NCBI GenBank assembly: GCA_029204225.1
Contig: CM055112.1
Coordinates: 25,931,922-25,995,921, forward strand
DNA from: Diphasiastrum complanatum
Taxonomy: Eukaryota; Streptophyta; Lycopodiopsida; Lycopodiales; Lycopodiaceae
Direction: 5' to 3'
Length of the DNA stretch: 64,000 nt
In this document: one piece after another, positions 32,496 to 44,400 of the stretch
How positions within the stretch are numbered: position 1 is the first letter of the stretch
How the letters are laid out: each line of letters opens with the position of its first letter
The notes under the pieces: model-generated
Told to the model about the DNA's origin: nothing
Databases searched by the model: none
Seen by the model: only the letters and a program-made list of their open reading frames with translations
Translations under genes and position numbers: made by a program

Positions 32496-35400
32496 GTAAC
32501 ATCTTCTTCGGTTATGTCTGTGGATGCAGTGAAGGAGAGTTTGATTGAGTTAAGGTGAACATTTTCTCTGGTTGAAGTGAGGGCTCTATTGGTGTGCGCA
32601 GGAGGATAATCTTGTGGCATTTTCCGGAGAGATATCCGAGGAGTTGATGCTTTCGCTCTACAGAATGGACCTGGATCGTACATTATTTCTTCTTCGTGCG
32701 TATCTTCGCACACGCCTTAACAAAGTATTTTGTGCAGCCTCTATGATAAAGTTCCTTTGTAGTTTTTTGTAATTATGCAATGGTCATCAGTGAAAAAATA
32801 GGTATGGTGAATGCATTGCCTATTCTGTCTCAACTGCCAACCACGAGGTTTTCTTGTTGTACAGATATCTAGCAGGTTAAAGTGTAACTGTCATGGATTT
32901 ATATTTCCAAAATTTATTATGATTATGAATGATTTGATATGATTCTTTGCAATAAGGGCTTTAGATCATCCATTAACATCCCTGCAACAGCTACGTTGGA
33001 TAAGAGTTGCCATTGTGTCCTTGATGCCCGCTCAAATCCTGGCTGCTGTAGAATGGGATTATCTTCTAGCCTTGTGCTCCAAATTTCGCTTGGCCTTCCC
33101 ATGGATGCATGAGGTACTTTAAAATGATGCTAGTGTTTAAAATGATGCTAGTGTTGTTGCACACAAGCTCACAAACCGTAAGTAAATACACAAAATTACC
33201 CAGCAAATCTGTCACTTTATTAATCTCAAGCAAATGTACATAGATCAACAAGCAAACATGAGAGCTCTGCTGCAAGTCTCCTCCCAACCATAGCTGCATA
33301 GGAATACCATAATGAGGAATACCTGACAAGGCTCACACTATATCCCCTCAAGCACCCCTTAACCCTGACACATCCTAACGTCGACACATGGCAAACTCCA
33401 TGCACAGTCGACACTTGCCACACTTGGCAGTACCCTGACACATAGGCAAGCTAGTAGGTCGACAGTCTGACACGTGTCACTCATGCATTGGACCAAGTGT
33501 CCCAATGACACATGTCCTGTTGACCCGGCCATTGACCGTCCGACAAGTGTCACTCATGCACTGGACCAAGTGTCCCAGTGAGCATATGACACGTGTCACG
33601 TTGACCGGTCAACCCTTCTTACTTTTTAGGAGGTCAGTCCAGCAGACTCTCATGAGACCCAATACCCCCTTGGCCATCTCGGATTTAGTCACTATAACAA
33701 ATATTTACATTGCAATTTACAATTGTCTCCACAGGCCGATGACTTAGCCATTTACAATTTAATAATTACAATTTGCCATTTACATTGGGCAAGGGATTCT
33801 AAGTACATGTGACATCCCTTCCCTCCTCAGATGACATCGTCCTCGATGGCAAAGTCTGGATACTATGCATGCAACCCATGCGCGGTCTCCAAGGTAGCAT
33901 CACTGAGAGGTCGTCCATGCCATGCAACCAAGTACTCACGGAGCAAACGATTCCGCAACCGTCTATGCCTCCGGTCCAATACTCTCGCTGGTCCGTGCAT
34001 CACCTTCCCATGCTCCTGAAACAATACAAGGCCATTAGCCGACAAGTTATCATCGTCATGTAAAACCTTCTTAAAGTGTGAAACATGAAAAACAGGATGA
34101 ACCTTACAACCAACAGGCAAATCCAATTCATAAGCAACGCTATTAATCTTTATAATAATTTTCCAAGGTCCACAGTATCTAGGTGACAACTTATAACACT
34201 TCCCTGTCTTTAGGGTTTTCGAGTCCTTTGGAATCCTAAGAAATACCATATTTCCTTCCTCGAACTCTCTTGGCGTACGATCTAGATCAGCATATGTCTT
34301 TGCCCGATCCATCGCCGCTTTTACATTTTCCTTTGCTAACTCCAACATCTGTTGCATGTGAGTTAGAAATTCCATAGCACTAGGTGTCTTATGAGGCATA
34401 CCTATAGTAGCTGGATGGCTGGTCTAAATCCATAATTTAGCTCGAAAGGACTCATCTTCTTAGATGCATTCTTTTATCATTACAGGCAAACTCCAACAAT
34501 GGTAGGTAATGTTCCCATTGCGTTTGCCTTTCACTCACATATGCCCTAAGCATGTCTTCCAAGGTTTGGTTAACTCTCTTAGTCTACCCATCTGTTTCAG
34601 GATGATCAGAACTACTCATTCCCAACTGCACCTCTAACTTCTCAAATACCCCAATCCAAAAATTGCCAATAAAACGAGAATCCATGTTAGACACAATGGA
34701 TCTAGGTAATCCATGAAGTTTGAATACATGCTGTATAAACAAATCAGCCGTACCAGGTGCATCAATCTTATTACTAGTTGGGATAAAATGAGCCATTTTT
34801 GTAAGTCTGTCAACCACAACTAGGATAGCATTATGTTGCTGCTGCGTATGCAGTAAACATGTACTAAAGTCCATGGAAATACTCTCCCATCTCCCTTCTG
34901 GTATAGGTAACGGGCATAATAATCCAGGCACTTTGATCCTTTTAGCCTTATTAACTTGACACTTAAAACAATGTGTCACATAATGGTTTACTTCTTTCTT
35001 AAGTCTAGACCACCAAAAGTCATGTCGTATCAACTCATAGGTCCTATCCACACTTTCCCATCTTCATAATACAAAGCCATCTGGATGGCTCCCTGTAAAT
35101 CATGAGATTGCTCCTTCCGCACGAAAGGGCGAATACTCTCTCAAAGTCCCTCCACAAAGTGAAATATTTGCATGTACATAGGAACTTCCTGAGGAATGCG
35201 TAACAAAGCCTCTCGGTACTTGTCTGCATAGTCCTGCACGCTCAAGTTACCCTGCTTCAAATAAGACCATTGTTGCATGGCTCTGTTGTCTTCGTCCATA
35301 GTTTTGCGCAAACATTTGTCGGAATGCCTCCCATGTGGTTGGAACTAGGTCATCCTTTTCCACCTTCCTCCACCACCTTTGTGCTGACTCTTGAAAACGA

Positions 35401-38400
35401 TATGTGGTTTCAACAATCATCTCAGTTTCATCATCTATGCCACACATCTAGAATGCTTTCTCCCACTTTTGCAACCAATTCTCAACTTCATCAGTAGTTC
35501 TCATAGATATTGCTCCAGTGAACTTCGGAGGTTTTAGATCTTTGATAGTAGGTAGCTTTCTCTTTCGACACCCCAACTCAGCTTCATGGCCCGTTGACAA
35601 TGTCCTTTCTGCTTCCATAGCTGTACCATTGACTCTCTCAGGAACACTAGCTAGCCCCTTTACCTTTGAGTTGCTCCAAAATCAGCTTAAGAGTAACTTC
35701 GATAGCATCCACCTCATACAGCATCTAATCTCTGTGAATCTTGACTGGTGTTGCTTGTGGATGCCATTGGTTTCTCAGATTCAGCGCGGCTGTCCACGAC
35801 CACTTCAGATTTGATTGCACTGAGCAGGGCGCCCTCCTTCCTGCTTTTACAGCTTCCAAAATGATTCAGAATGGAGAGAAATCCACGTTTTTGAGCTTCC
35901 AAATCCTAGGCCAGGGTTTTTCTCAGAAAATTGATCTTGGCTTTCTGTTCACAGTTCTTTGACAGGCCAATCCTCTTCCTCTGAGGTCGACCTACTGCTA
36001 GGAGTGTGTTGCTTCAATCCGTTTGTCAAACGGTGTCCGATTGAATGCACACTAACTGCAAACGCCAAGTAGCCTTCCTTCGGAGGTAGCAGAAACACAG
36101 CAAAACCAAGCTCTCAGCACCTCAAATGACTACATAGATAGGTTACCCTGAATTCCTAGAAGAACTGGATAGAATAGACCTCCTACAGCCAAGTTCTAAC
36201 TACACATAGACTCTTCTTCTCAAAAAATCAACAAACTAGGGTTTCAAACTAACAATTGGCAAAAAACTATAGTTGATCACCGAATTAGAAGGCGAAAAGC
36301 CCTGCTCTACTAGCGACCTACCACAAGAAGCTTATTGCAACTGACAGATTTGAAAAATACGGAGTATTGAAGAAGTTACAAACAGATTTACAAATCCTAT
36401 GTGGGCTGGATTTTCACAAAAGGGAAGAGAATAATCAAGCCGCGTAGTAGAAAATGCTCAAAGGCTGCCAGAAGATCAGCAATCCACCATAGGGCTTCAA
36501 TCTGCTATCTTATGGGCTCCAAATCTGCCAACAGATCACCTGCAGTAGGGCGCTGGCTCTCCAAGAATGCTCCAAACCCTAACTGAAGATGCCAAATCCC
36601 ACACAAGTCTTGAAAGCAACTGCTTTGATACCAAATGTTGCACACAAGCTACAAACCCTAAGTAAATACACAGAATTACCCAGCAAATCCATCACTTTAT
36701 TAATCTCAAGCAAATGTACATAGATCAACAAGCAATCATTAGAGCTCTGTTGCAAGTCTCCTCCCAACCATAGCTGCATAGGAATACCATAATGAGGAAT
36801 GCCTGACAAGGCTCACACTATATCCCCTCAAAGTACCCCTTAACCCTGACACATCCTAACGTCGACACATGGCAAACTCCATGCACAACCGACACTTGCC
36901 ACTTGGCAGTACCCTGACACATAGGCAAGCTAGTATCCCCTCAAGCACCCCTTAACTCTGACACATCCTAACGTCGACACATGGCAAACTCCATGCACAG
37001 CCGACACTTGCCACTTGGCAGTAAGGCAAGCTAGTAGGGGGACAGTCTAACACGTGTCACTCATCATTGGACCAAGTGTCCCAATGAGCATATGACGTCC
37101 TATTGACCCGTCCATTGACCGTCCGACAAGTGTCATTCATGCACTGGACCAAGTGTTCCAATGAGCATATGACACTGTCACGTTGACCGGTCAACCCTTC
37201 CTACTTTTTAGGAGGTCAGTCTAGCAGACTCTCATGAGACCCAATACCCTCTTGGCCATCTCGGATTTAGTCACTATAACAAATATTTACATTGCAATTT
37301 ACAATTGTCTCCACAGGCTGGTGACTTAGCCATTTACAATTAAATAATTACAATTTACCATTTACACTGGGCAAGGGATTCTAAGTACATCTGACAAGTG
37401 TAAAGTAGTTATCAATGCAATAGTAAAATCTTATTGTCTTAGTTTTTATTCTAGACATTTTATTATGTTTGACAAAGTTGCCAATGATTCTTAAAAGCGT
37501 TGGTGATACTTTGTAGTGGAGTAGATCCATATCAAGGGTTTGATGATTGTTCTGTGATCCCTTCTTTTATGTTTAGTTGATTCATTTTAAGAAACATTAC
37601 AATTTTCTAAGGTTAGTTTTTATGGTCTCCATTTCTAGTTGGCCATCTTTTTTTCCCAATTTTCGTGCCAGATTTGGGCTCCTTGATTTCCACTTATGTA
37701 GTTCCTAGGACTTTATGATGAGCCTTACCTCATGACAAATATCATGTTCATAGTTTCCCACCTTTTCAAGATAAGAAGAATTGGCTTTTCAAGTGGTTCA
37801 AAATTAGGCTTACTAAATTAAAGAATTGACTTTTGGCTCAAAAGAATATAATTCTATTATTGGTTACAAGAAAGTTTATTGTAGGCGGATCATGCACTTT
37901 ATAGTGTACAATCGCTCTCTAATTCACAGTCACTTTGAATAATGTAGATTGGGATAGAATATTATTTTGGATGATATATGGATATTGATTTTTATGAGTC
38001 AGCCTAAATTGTAAATCCAATGCAAATAAGATGATTTAGTTTGAATTGGAATCATGGTTTGAACTGATTGAGTTAGAGAATCATGAAACTATGACCATCT
38101 TCAATACCTAGTGGGTAGAGAGGATTGCCCAGTGTCACACGAGTTCATGGTTTGTACTAGGAAGCAGTGTTTCCTCGAAACGCGTTTCGAACGCTGAAAC
38201 GCGTTCGAAACGGGACACGTACGAAACGACCCTGTTTCGAAACGACGTTTCATTGTTCGAAATGACTATTGAAAAAATTGGTTAGTGGTCAGTGCATTGT
38301 AATTTGTAAGTTGTAAGTTGTAAGTTGTAAGTTGTAAGTACTAAGTAGTAATTTCTATAGTTTGTAACTTTACGGTTTACAATTTTTTGAAGTTCTTGGA

Positions 38401-41400
38401 TGTTTGAAAATTGAGACTGTATGATGAATGGTGACAATATCAATAATTGATTGAGGAAAGTGACCATAGTCACAACTCACCATACTACAGCTTCTCCTCT
38501 TGAAATTGCATTCTCTAGAGCATTCTCATGAAATTGGATGTATCTACTTGTTACCAGACTATCTATGGCATGTCTAAACCCCAAAAACCCTCAAAAACAC
38601 ATTAATAAACTTAAAAAAAAATTCCCATTTCGAACCAGAACCAGAACCAGTCGTTTCAAACGCGTTTCGAAATGACGTATGAAACGAGCCCATGAAACAT
38701 TGCTAGGAAGACATTGTAGAGTTCACTTTTGGAAGACACAAAGTATTCTTATTTGTGCTTTATTGTTTTCATGGTTTATGTTAGAAATAAATGACTATGC
38801 GAAAGTTAATCCATAGGTTACTTTGACCCAAAAGGTCGAGATTTGTGTAACCATGGGTATTTAGTTATTTAGGCCATCTTAAGTTTGTCTTAAGTTCAGT
38901 TGGACCCAATTTTGGTCATGTACTGACTCGTGGGTCCTTAGGGGTCTAATTTTGTTTAGGGGCCTTATCTTGACTTTTGGGGGTGCCCTACATTTAGTAA
39001 GTGGTTAACCTTAGGGTTTGGTGGCATTTGGTCACATCCAAGTAGAGTACTTAGCTGCTCATTGTGTATTCCATTTTAACAGTTTGTTTAAGCATTGCTC
39101 TTGCTGCTGTTTTCTCCCTCTCTCTCTTAGAGTTGGGCGCCCAGCCTCTTCTCTCTTGTTTCTTGTGGAGATTGATTGATAACTAGATCTTGGTGACTTG
39201 ACTCTTGCTTTCCTACATGGTATTAGAGCTACCGGATCTGCAGCAAGCTTGTTTGTTGGTGCCCTACCAGAAGAGGAGCTTCTCTGCTTTTTGTTGTGAA
39301 ATTTCAGCATCCTGCTGATCTTTCCAAGTGGAGCTTGGATCAGCTTTTGTCTCTCTTTTCAAGTTGAAGGAGGGCGCCCAACAACGATCTTGGAGGAGCA
39401 ATTTGTGGCACCCAAAAATCAGAATCTCAAATCTGATTTTTATGCAACAAGTTTTCAGCAAGGAGCTTCTCAATATTGATGAGATATTTGAGGATGCTCA
39501 ATTTGTTTCCATTACTCTCAACTCATTACCTTCTAGGGGACAACAACTCTCCTTTGATGAACTTGTTGGGCTGCTTTTTCAAGAGGAGCAAACGAGGCAA
39601 AACTTTGCGGGTGACACTCAACAAGATCAAGCTTTCTTCACGAAAGGCAAGGGCAAATGCAAGTCAAAAGGAAAGGGGAATCCTCCTTCCAAGGATGAGC
39701 AAAAGCCTGTTGGAGGTCAAAATGTCAACACTCAAAAGAAGAAAGGGAAGTGCCATTATTGCAAAAGGTATGGGCACTTCATCAAGGATTGTAAGAAGAA
39801 GCTTGCGAAAGAGGAGAGTAAAGGAATTGATACTATCACTTGCTACTTTGGAGCAAGAGCTTGAAGCTAGTGGTGATCTCTTCAACCAAGACTATGCTTT
39901 TGTGTCTAATATTGCTTCTACTAGTACTACTACATCTATGAGGAATTCAGATTCTGTTTTGCAAGTTGCTGATTTTTAGCCCATTGAATGGGTGATTGAT
40001 AGTCGTGTTACTCGTCATATGACTTCTCGTAAAGAAGCATTCACTAAATTGGTGAAAGTGCAAAATGGAAGTAAGGTACAATGTGCGGATGATGCATCTT
40101 ATTCTATTCATGGAATTGGAATTGTAGCCATCATTTTGCCTAATGGTGAAGAAAAGTACATTAAGAATGTGCTTTATGTTTCGGGAATCAAGAAGAATCT
40201 TCTTTCGGTTTCAGCTGTGTTGAAGCAAGGACTAGTTGTTGAGCTCAAAGAAGATAAGTGTCTTGTCAAGGATTCTAAAAGATCACTCTTGATTATTGTT
40301 TTGGAAACGATGCATGCTGGCTTATTCATTATCGATACCTATGAGCGACGAATTCCCTCTACATGTCTTGTTGCTTCTACATCACAATCATTGGAGTTGG
40401 CTGAATTGTGGCACGCAAGGTTTGGGCATCTCAACTTTGCAAGTTTGAAGAAGCTAATATGGTAGAAGACATTCCTACTATTGAGCAGCCGGAAGGGCAT
40501 GTATGCGAGGGGTGCATACTTGGAAAGTTTCAAAGGAAACCTTTTCCAATTGATGGAACTATAAGGGTCCTTGATAAATTTGATTTGGTTCATAGTGATG
40601 TTTGTGGTCCAATGAGGACCGAATCCATTAGAAAGTGCATCTATTTTGTGACTTTTATTGATGACTTTTCCCGTTTTCAATGGATCTATCCTATGAAGGC
40701 TAAATCGGAAGTTTTTCAACGTTTCAAAGATTTTCTAGCAATGGTGGAAAATCAATTTGGGCATTCTTTGAAGACCCTATGCATCGATCGAGGAGGGGAA
40801 TACATTAAGAATACGTTCGGTGCATTTCTTTGAGAAAAGGGAATTGTACATCACATGACAACTCCCTATACGCCTCAACAAAATGGTGTTGTCGAGCGAA
40901 AGAATTGCACACTTATGGAGATGGCCCGTTGCATGCTCAAAGCAAAGGGGCTGCTTCACAAGTTTTGGGCTGAAGCGGTTATAATGGCAGCATACATAAG
41001 CAATCGTTGTCCTACTAAAGCATTGAAAGTATTAACTCCTTATGAAGTTTGGTATGGAAAGAAGCCTACAATCTCTCACTTTCGCATTTTTGGTTGTACG
41101 ACTTATGCTTTTGTTCCGGATAAACTTCGTACAAAGCTTGAGGATAAAGGAGTTAAATGCATTTTTGTTGGCTATAGTAGTGAAAGCAAAGGCTATAGTG
41201 TTACGAGCTCGTGACCAGTGCCGAACCCTAGAGAACATAGATAGGTCAGATACCACAGTCAGGGTCGTGTCCAGCGTACACGACCAACAGGGCAAGACAG
41301 TGTGAGTAGTGTGCCCCAGCACGGTCCATAGCCATGGCGGGCCTAACACAGCCTAGGGACCCTGTCAGCAGGATAGGGCTCCCAGTTGGGTCCCGACGTG

Positions 41401-44400
41401 CAGTCGGCCACGTCAGTGACACGTGGCCGACACTTGGCAGTTGCATGCTACCAGTCCTCACATTGGGCTAGGAGGGGCTTACTCTATATCAGGGAGTAGG
41501 CAAGGTTGGGTGGATCAGTTAGTGTTTGCCCTACTGTGGTGTTAGGATCTATTACACTGGCTGGTATTAGAGCCATCTCCATCCTAGGGAGTTGAGTAGC
41601 AGCAGTAGAGAAAGCTATCAGAAGATAGGAAAGATCTTTGAGTTTCTCAGAAAAGATTAGAGGAGGAGAATCACTGTAGGAGCAGCCTTCAAACTTCTGA
41701 TTTTCACTGAGAAATCACAGTAGCAAGGAGTCAGATTCCAAGTGTAGGTAGCTCGCTGGAAAAACAGCTGTTTCTCACTGAGTTCAGAGGATTCTCTATA
41801 GTTTTTCCAGCGAAATTAGAGTAGGAGGAAGCCAACACCTCCATCGTTGTACAGTTAGAGACCTGCATCTGATTTCCAGGGAAAAATTTACTGGTTCTCA
41901 GCGAGTTTGAAGCCAAAAAGGAGGAGCAGGGCCAGCGCTGCCAGTGCTTCTGAAAATCTGGTTTTTGGACAAGTTTTTGGGCCCCAACGTTAGAGATTTG
42001 GAGCAAGTGGATTCCTACTAGATCAGCGAGCAGGAGACTTCTGAAATTTCAGAATTCAGAAGAGTTTCTAGACTTCAGATTTGCTATTATGTAGACAAAT
42101 TGAGATGCTGTCAGACCAGCGAGGGGGGATAGCAAAAGTTTCAGATCTTTTTGCACTTTTTCCAACCTCAAATCAGATTTCTCAGAAACCACAGGTCTGA
42201 AAGCAGTTGAGGAAGAGCTGAGAAGGGCTTTTCTTGATTCTCTGTGGAAGTACAGTTCTCAGAAAGAGCTAAGTTTTCTTCCCTTGTACAATTGTAAATT
42301 AGTCTTTTAGACTTTTGTTCCTTCAGAAGTTAAGGTACCTCTTTTTCAGTTTCCAAGATGACCACTCCTCAGGGACCTGATCAACCGTCGGAGAGAGGCT
42401 TTGACGAACTTGAAACAGAAGCCTTGGCTTACAGTAAAGGCAAAGAACCTATGGAAATGGAAGAACAGACAAAGAACTCGACGAACTGGTTACCAAGGAG
42501 CAGTTTCTCCAGTTGGTAACAGAAGTGGATGAACTGAAGTTGGCATAAGCCAATTTCAAGTCCAGTGTGGATGACTCGTTCGTTGAACTCAAAAGCTTGA
42601 TTTTGAGTTCCGCGAAAGGAAGCCTTCCCTCCACTTCTCAGTTGTCCCCTTTTCCACTTCCATCAGTTTTGGGTGAGACTTTATGGTCTCACCCCAGTGT
42701 TTTTAAAGATTTAAAGCCTCCTACTTTTAATGGGGAAGAGAAGGATAGAAATGCAGATATTCTACAAACCTTCCTCAGCAAATGGAAGAACATTCATGCT
42801 CTTAAACAGACCCCTAACCATTTGCAAGCTATTGAGGCCAGTCTTTCCTTAGGGCCTATGGCCTGTAAGTGGTGGTTAAATCTCCAGGAGACTGGGCAGA
42901 CTTTCCGGTCATGGAAAGCTTTTGAAGAAGCTTTCCTAAGAAAATTTCTACCAGAAAATGAACTTGATAGAGCCTGGGAAGCCTGGGAAAGAACAGTAAT
43001 GGACAAGTCCCTCATCCAATATATCTCGCAGTATCGAGAAGCAATTTTAAAGGTTAAAAATATGGATGATTATCAGAAAATCAGGGGATTTGTCCGTGGC
43101 CTCAAAGATGAATATAAAGTAGAGGTCCAGAGAAACTCACCTACTACCCTTGAGTATGCTCAAATCTATGATGATTCAGTGGGTAGGAAGAGGGCGAGAC
43201 ATCAGCCACTTTCTGAGCAGCCTCCTCAGAAAGACTTTCAATTTAAAAAGAAATTTTTGAAAAGAAAGAAAGAAGATAGATTTAAAGGTGAAGCTCCTCA
43301 GAAACGCCCTTCACTCATACAACCCTTAAAACCAGATGATTTTGAGAAAGCCAAACAAGAACGTTTGTGCTTTGTGTGTATGGGCAAGGGACACACAGTC
43401 AAAAAGTGTCCCAAAGGGGCCTTTCACTAAAAAAGATAAGAAAGATAAAAAACAAATTCATCTTGTTCAGACTGTATGTTTCCCCAGTGACTCGGCAGCT
43501 TCTGAGATCAAAGTGTATCATGAAGATCATGAACACTGTTGCCAGCTGACCTCTGCAATGCTAGCGAGACCCTTCAGCTTTGGGCCGCATGACCTAGTAC
43601 GTATGCATGGGAAAGTTGGTAACCAGTTAGTAAGAGTTATGGTTGATGATGGGGCAACCCATAATTTCATCAACTACACCCTGGTTAAAAAGCTTAAACT
43701 ACCAGAAGTACCTAGTCAGCATAGGTACATAGTTTCATTAGCTAAGGGTGAAGATAAAAAAATATGGGAAACTATGGTAAGTAATTTGAATCTTGGTATT
43801 CAGGGGTACCAAGATGAAATAAACTTTCAGATAATGCACCTGGATCGTACAGACATTGTTCTCGGGAGAGATTGGCTCTACAGTTTAGGACCTTCCCTCC
43901 ACAGAAACTATTAGGAGAACACCCTCAGCTTTCAGCATAAAGGCCGAGAGATCCAGTTGCATGGGGAGCATGATGTTCCCAACAGTCCTATGGTCTGCAG
44001 TTCAGAGCTCTGTCAGCTAATCGGAGACGAAGAATATCAGGTATTCTTATGTGACTTTCAGTTTATTCCTGAAGTTTCTATTTCCAGTTCTATTAAGCAG
44101 AAAATCCGTAAATTAGAAACTTTATTGTCTAAATTTAAAGATTTTTTATTTGAAGATTTGCCACATGGTTTACCACCTAGCAGAGAGGTAGATCATGTAA
44201 TAAACCTAGTACCAGGTACAGCACCTGTTTCTAAACCTCCGTATCGGGTCAGCCGAACAGAGGATGAAGAAATAACTAGGCAGTTAACAGATTAAATTCA
44301 GACCAATAGTTCACCATGGGCCTCACCAGTCCTATTGGTGAAAAAGAAAGAGGGGTCTATGTGTCTTTGCGTAGATTACAGAGCCCTCAATAAAGTCACA

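Larger units (their letters stand above)
33155..37396 (-). mobile_element. Gypsy chromovirus H, complete insertion, internally deleted
   Basis: 4,242-bp minus-strand element in SLD5 intron 2 with LTRs at 36636-37396 (5') and 33155-33814 (3'), primer site, polypurine tract and a 5-bp target duplication AGTGT (33150-33154 and 37397-37401). Inside are gag, integrase and chromodomain sequences; protease, RT and RNase H are missing. Non-autonomous. Confidence 0.93.

Noticed and set aside
32957-33113. Cassette exon of SLD5
   Set aside because: Inclusion between exons 2 and 3 (both junctions phase 0) would put it in a frame with a stop, and the SLD5 family has no such segment.
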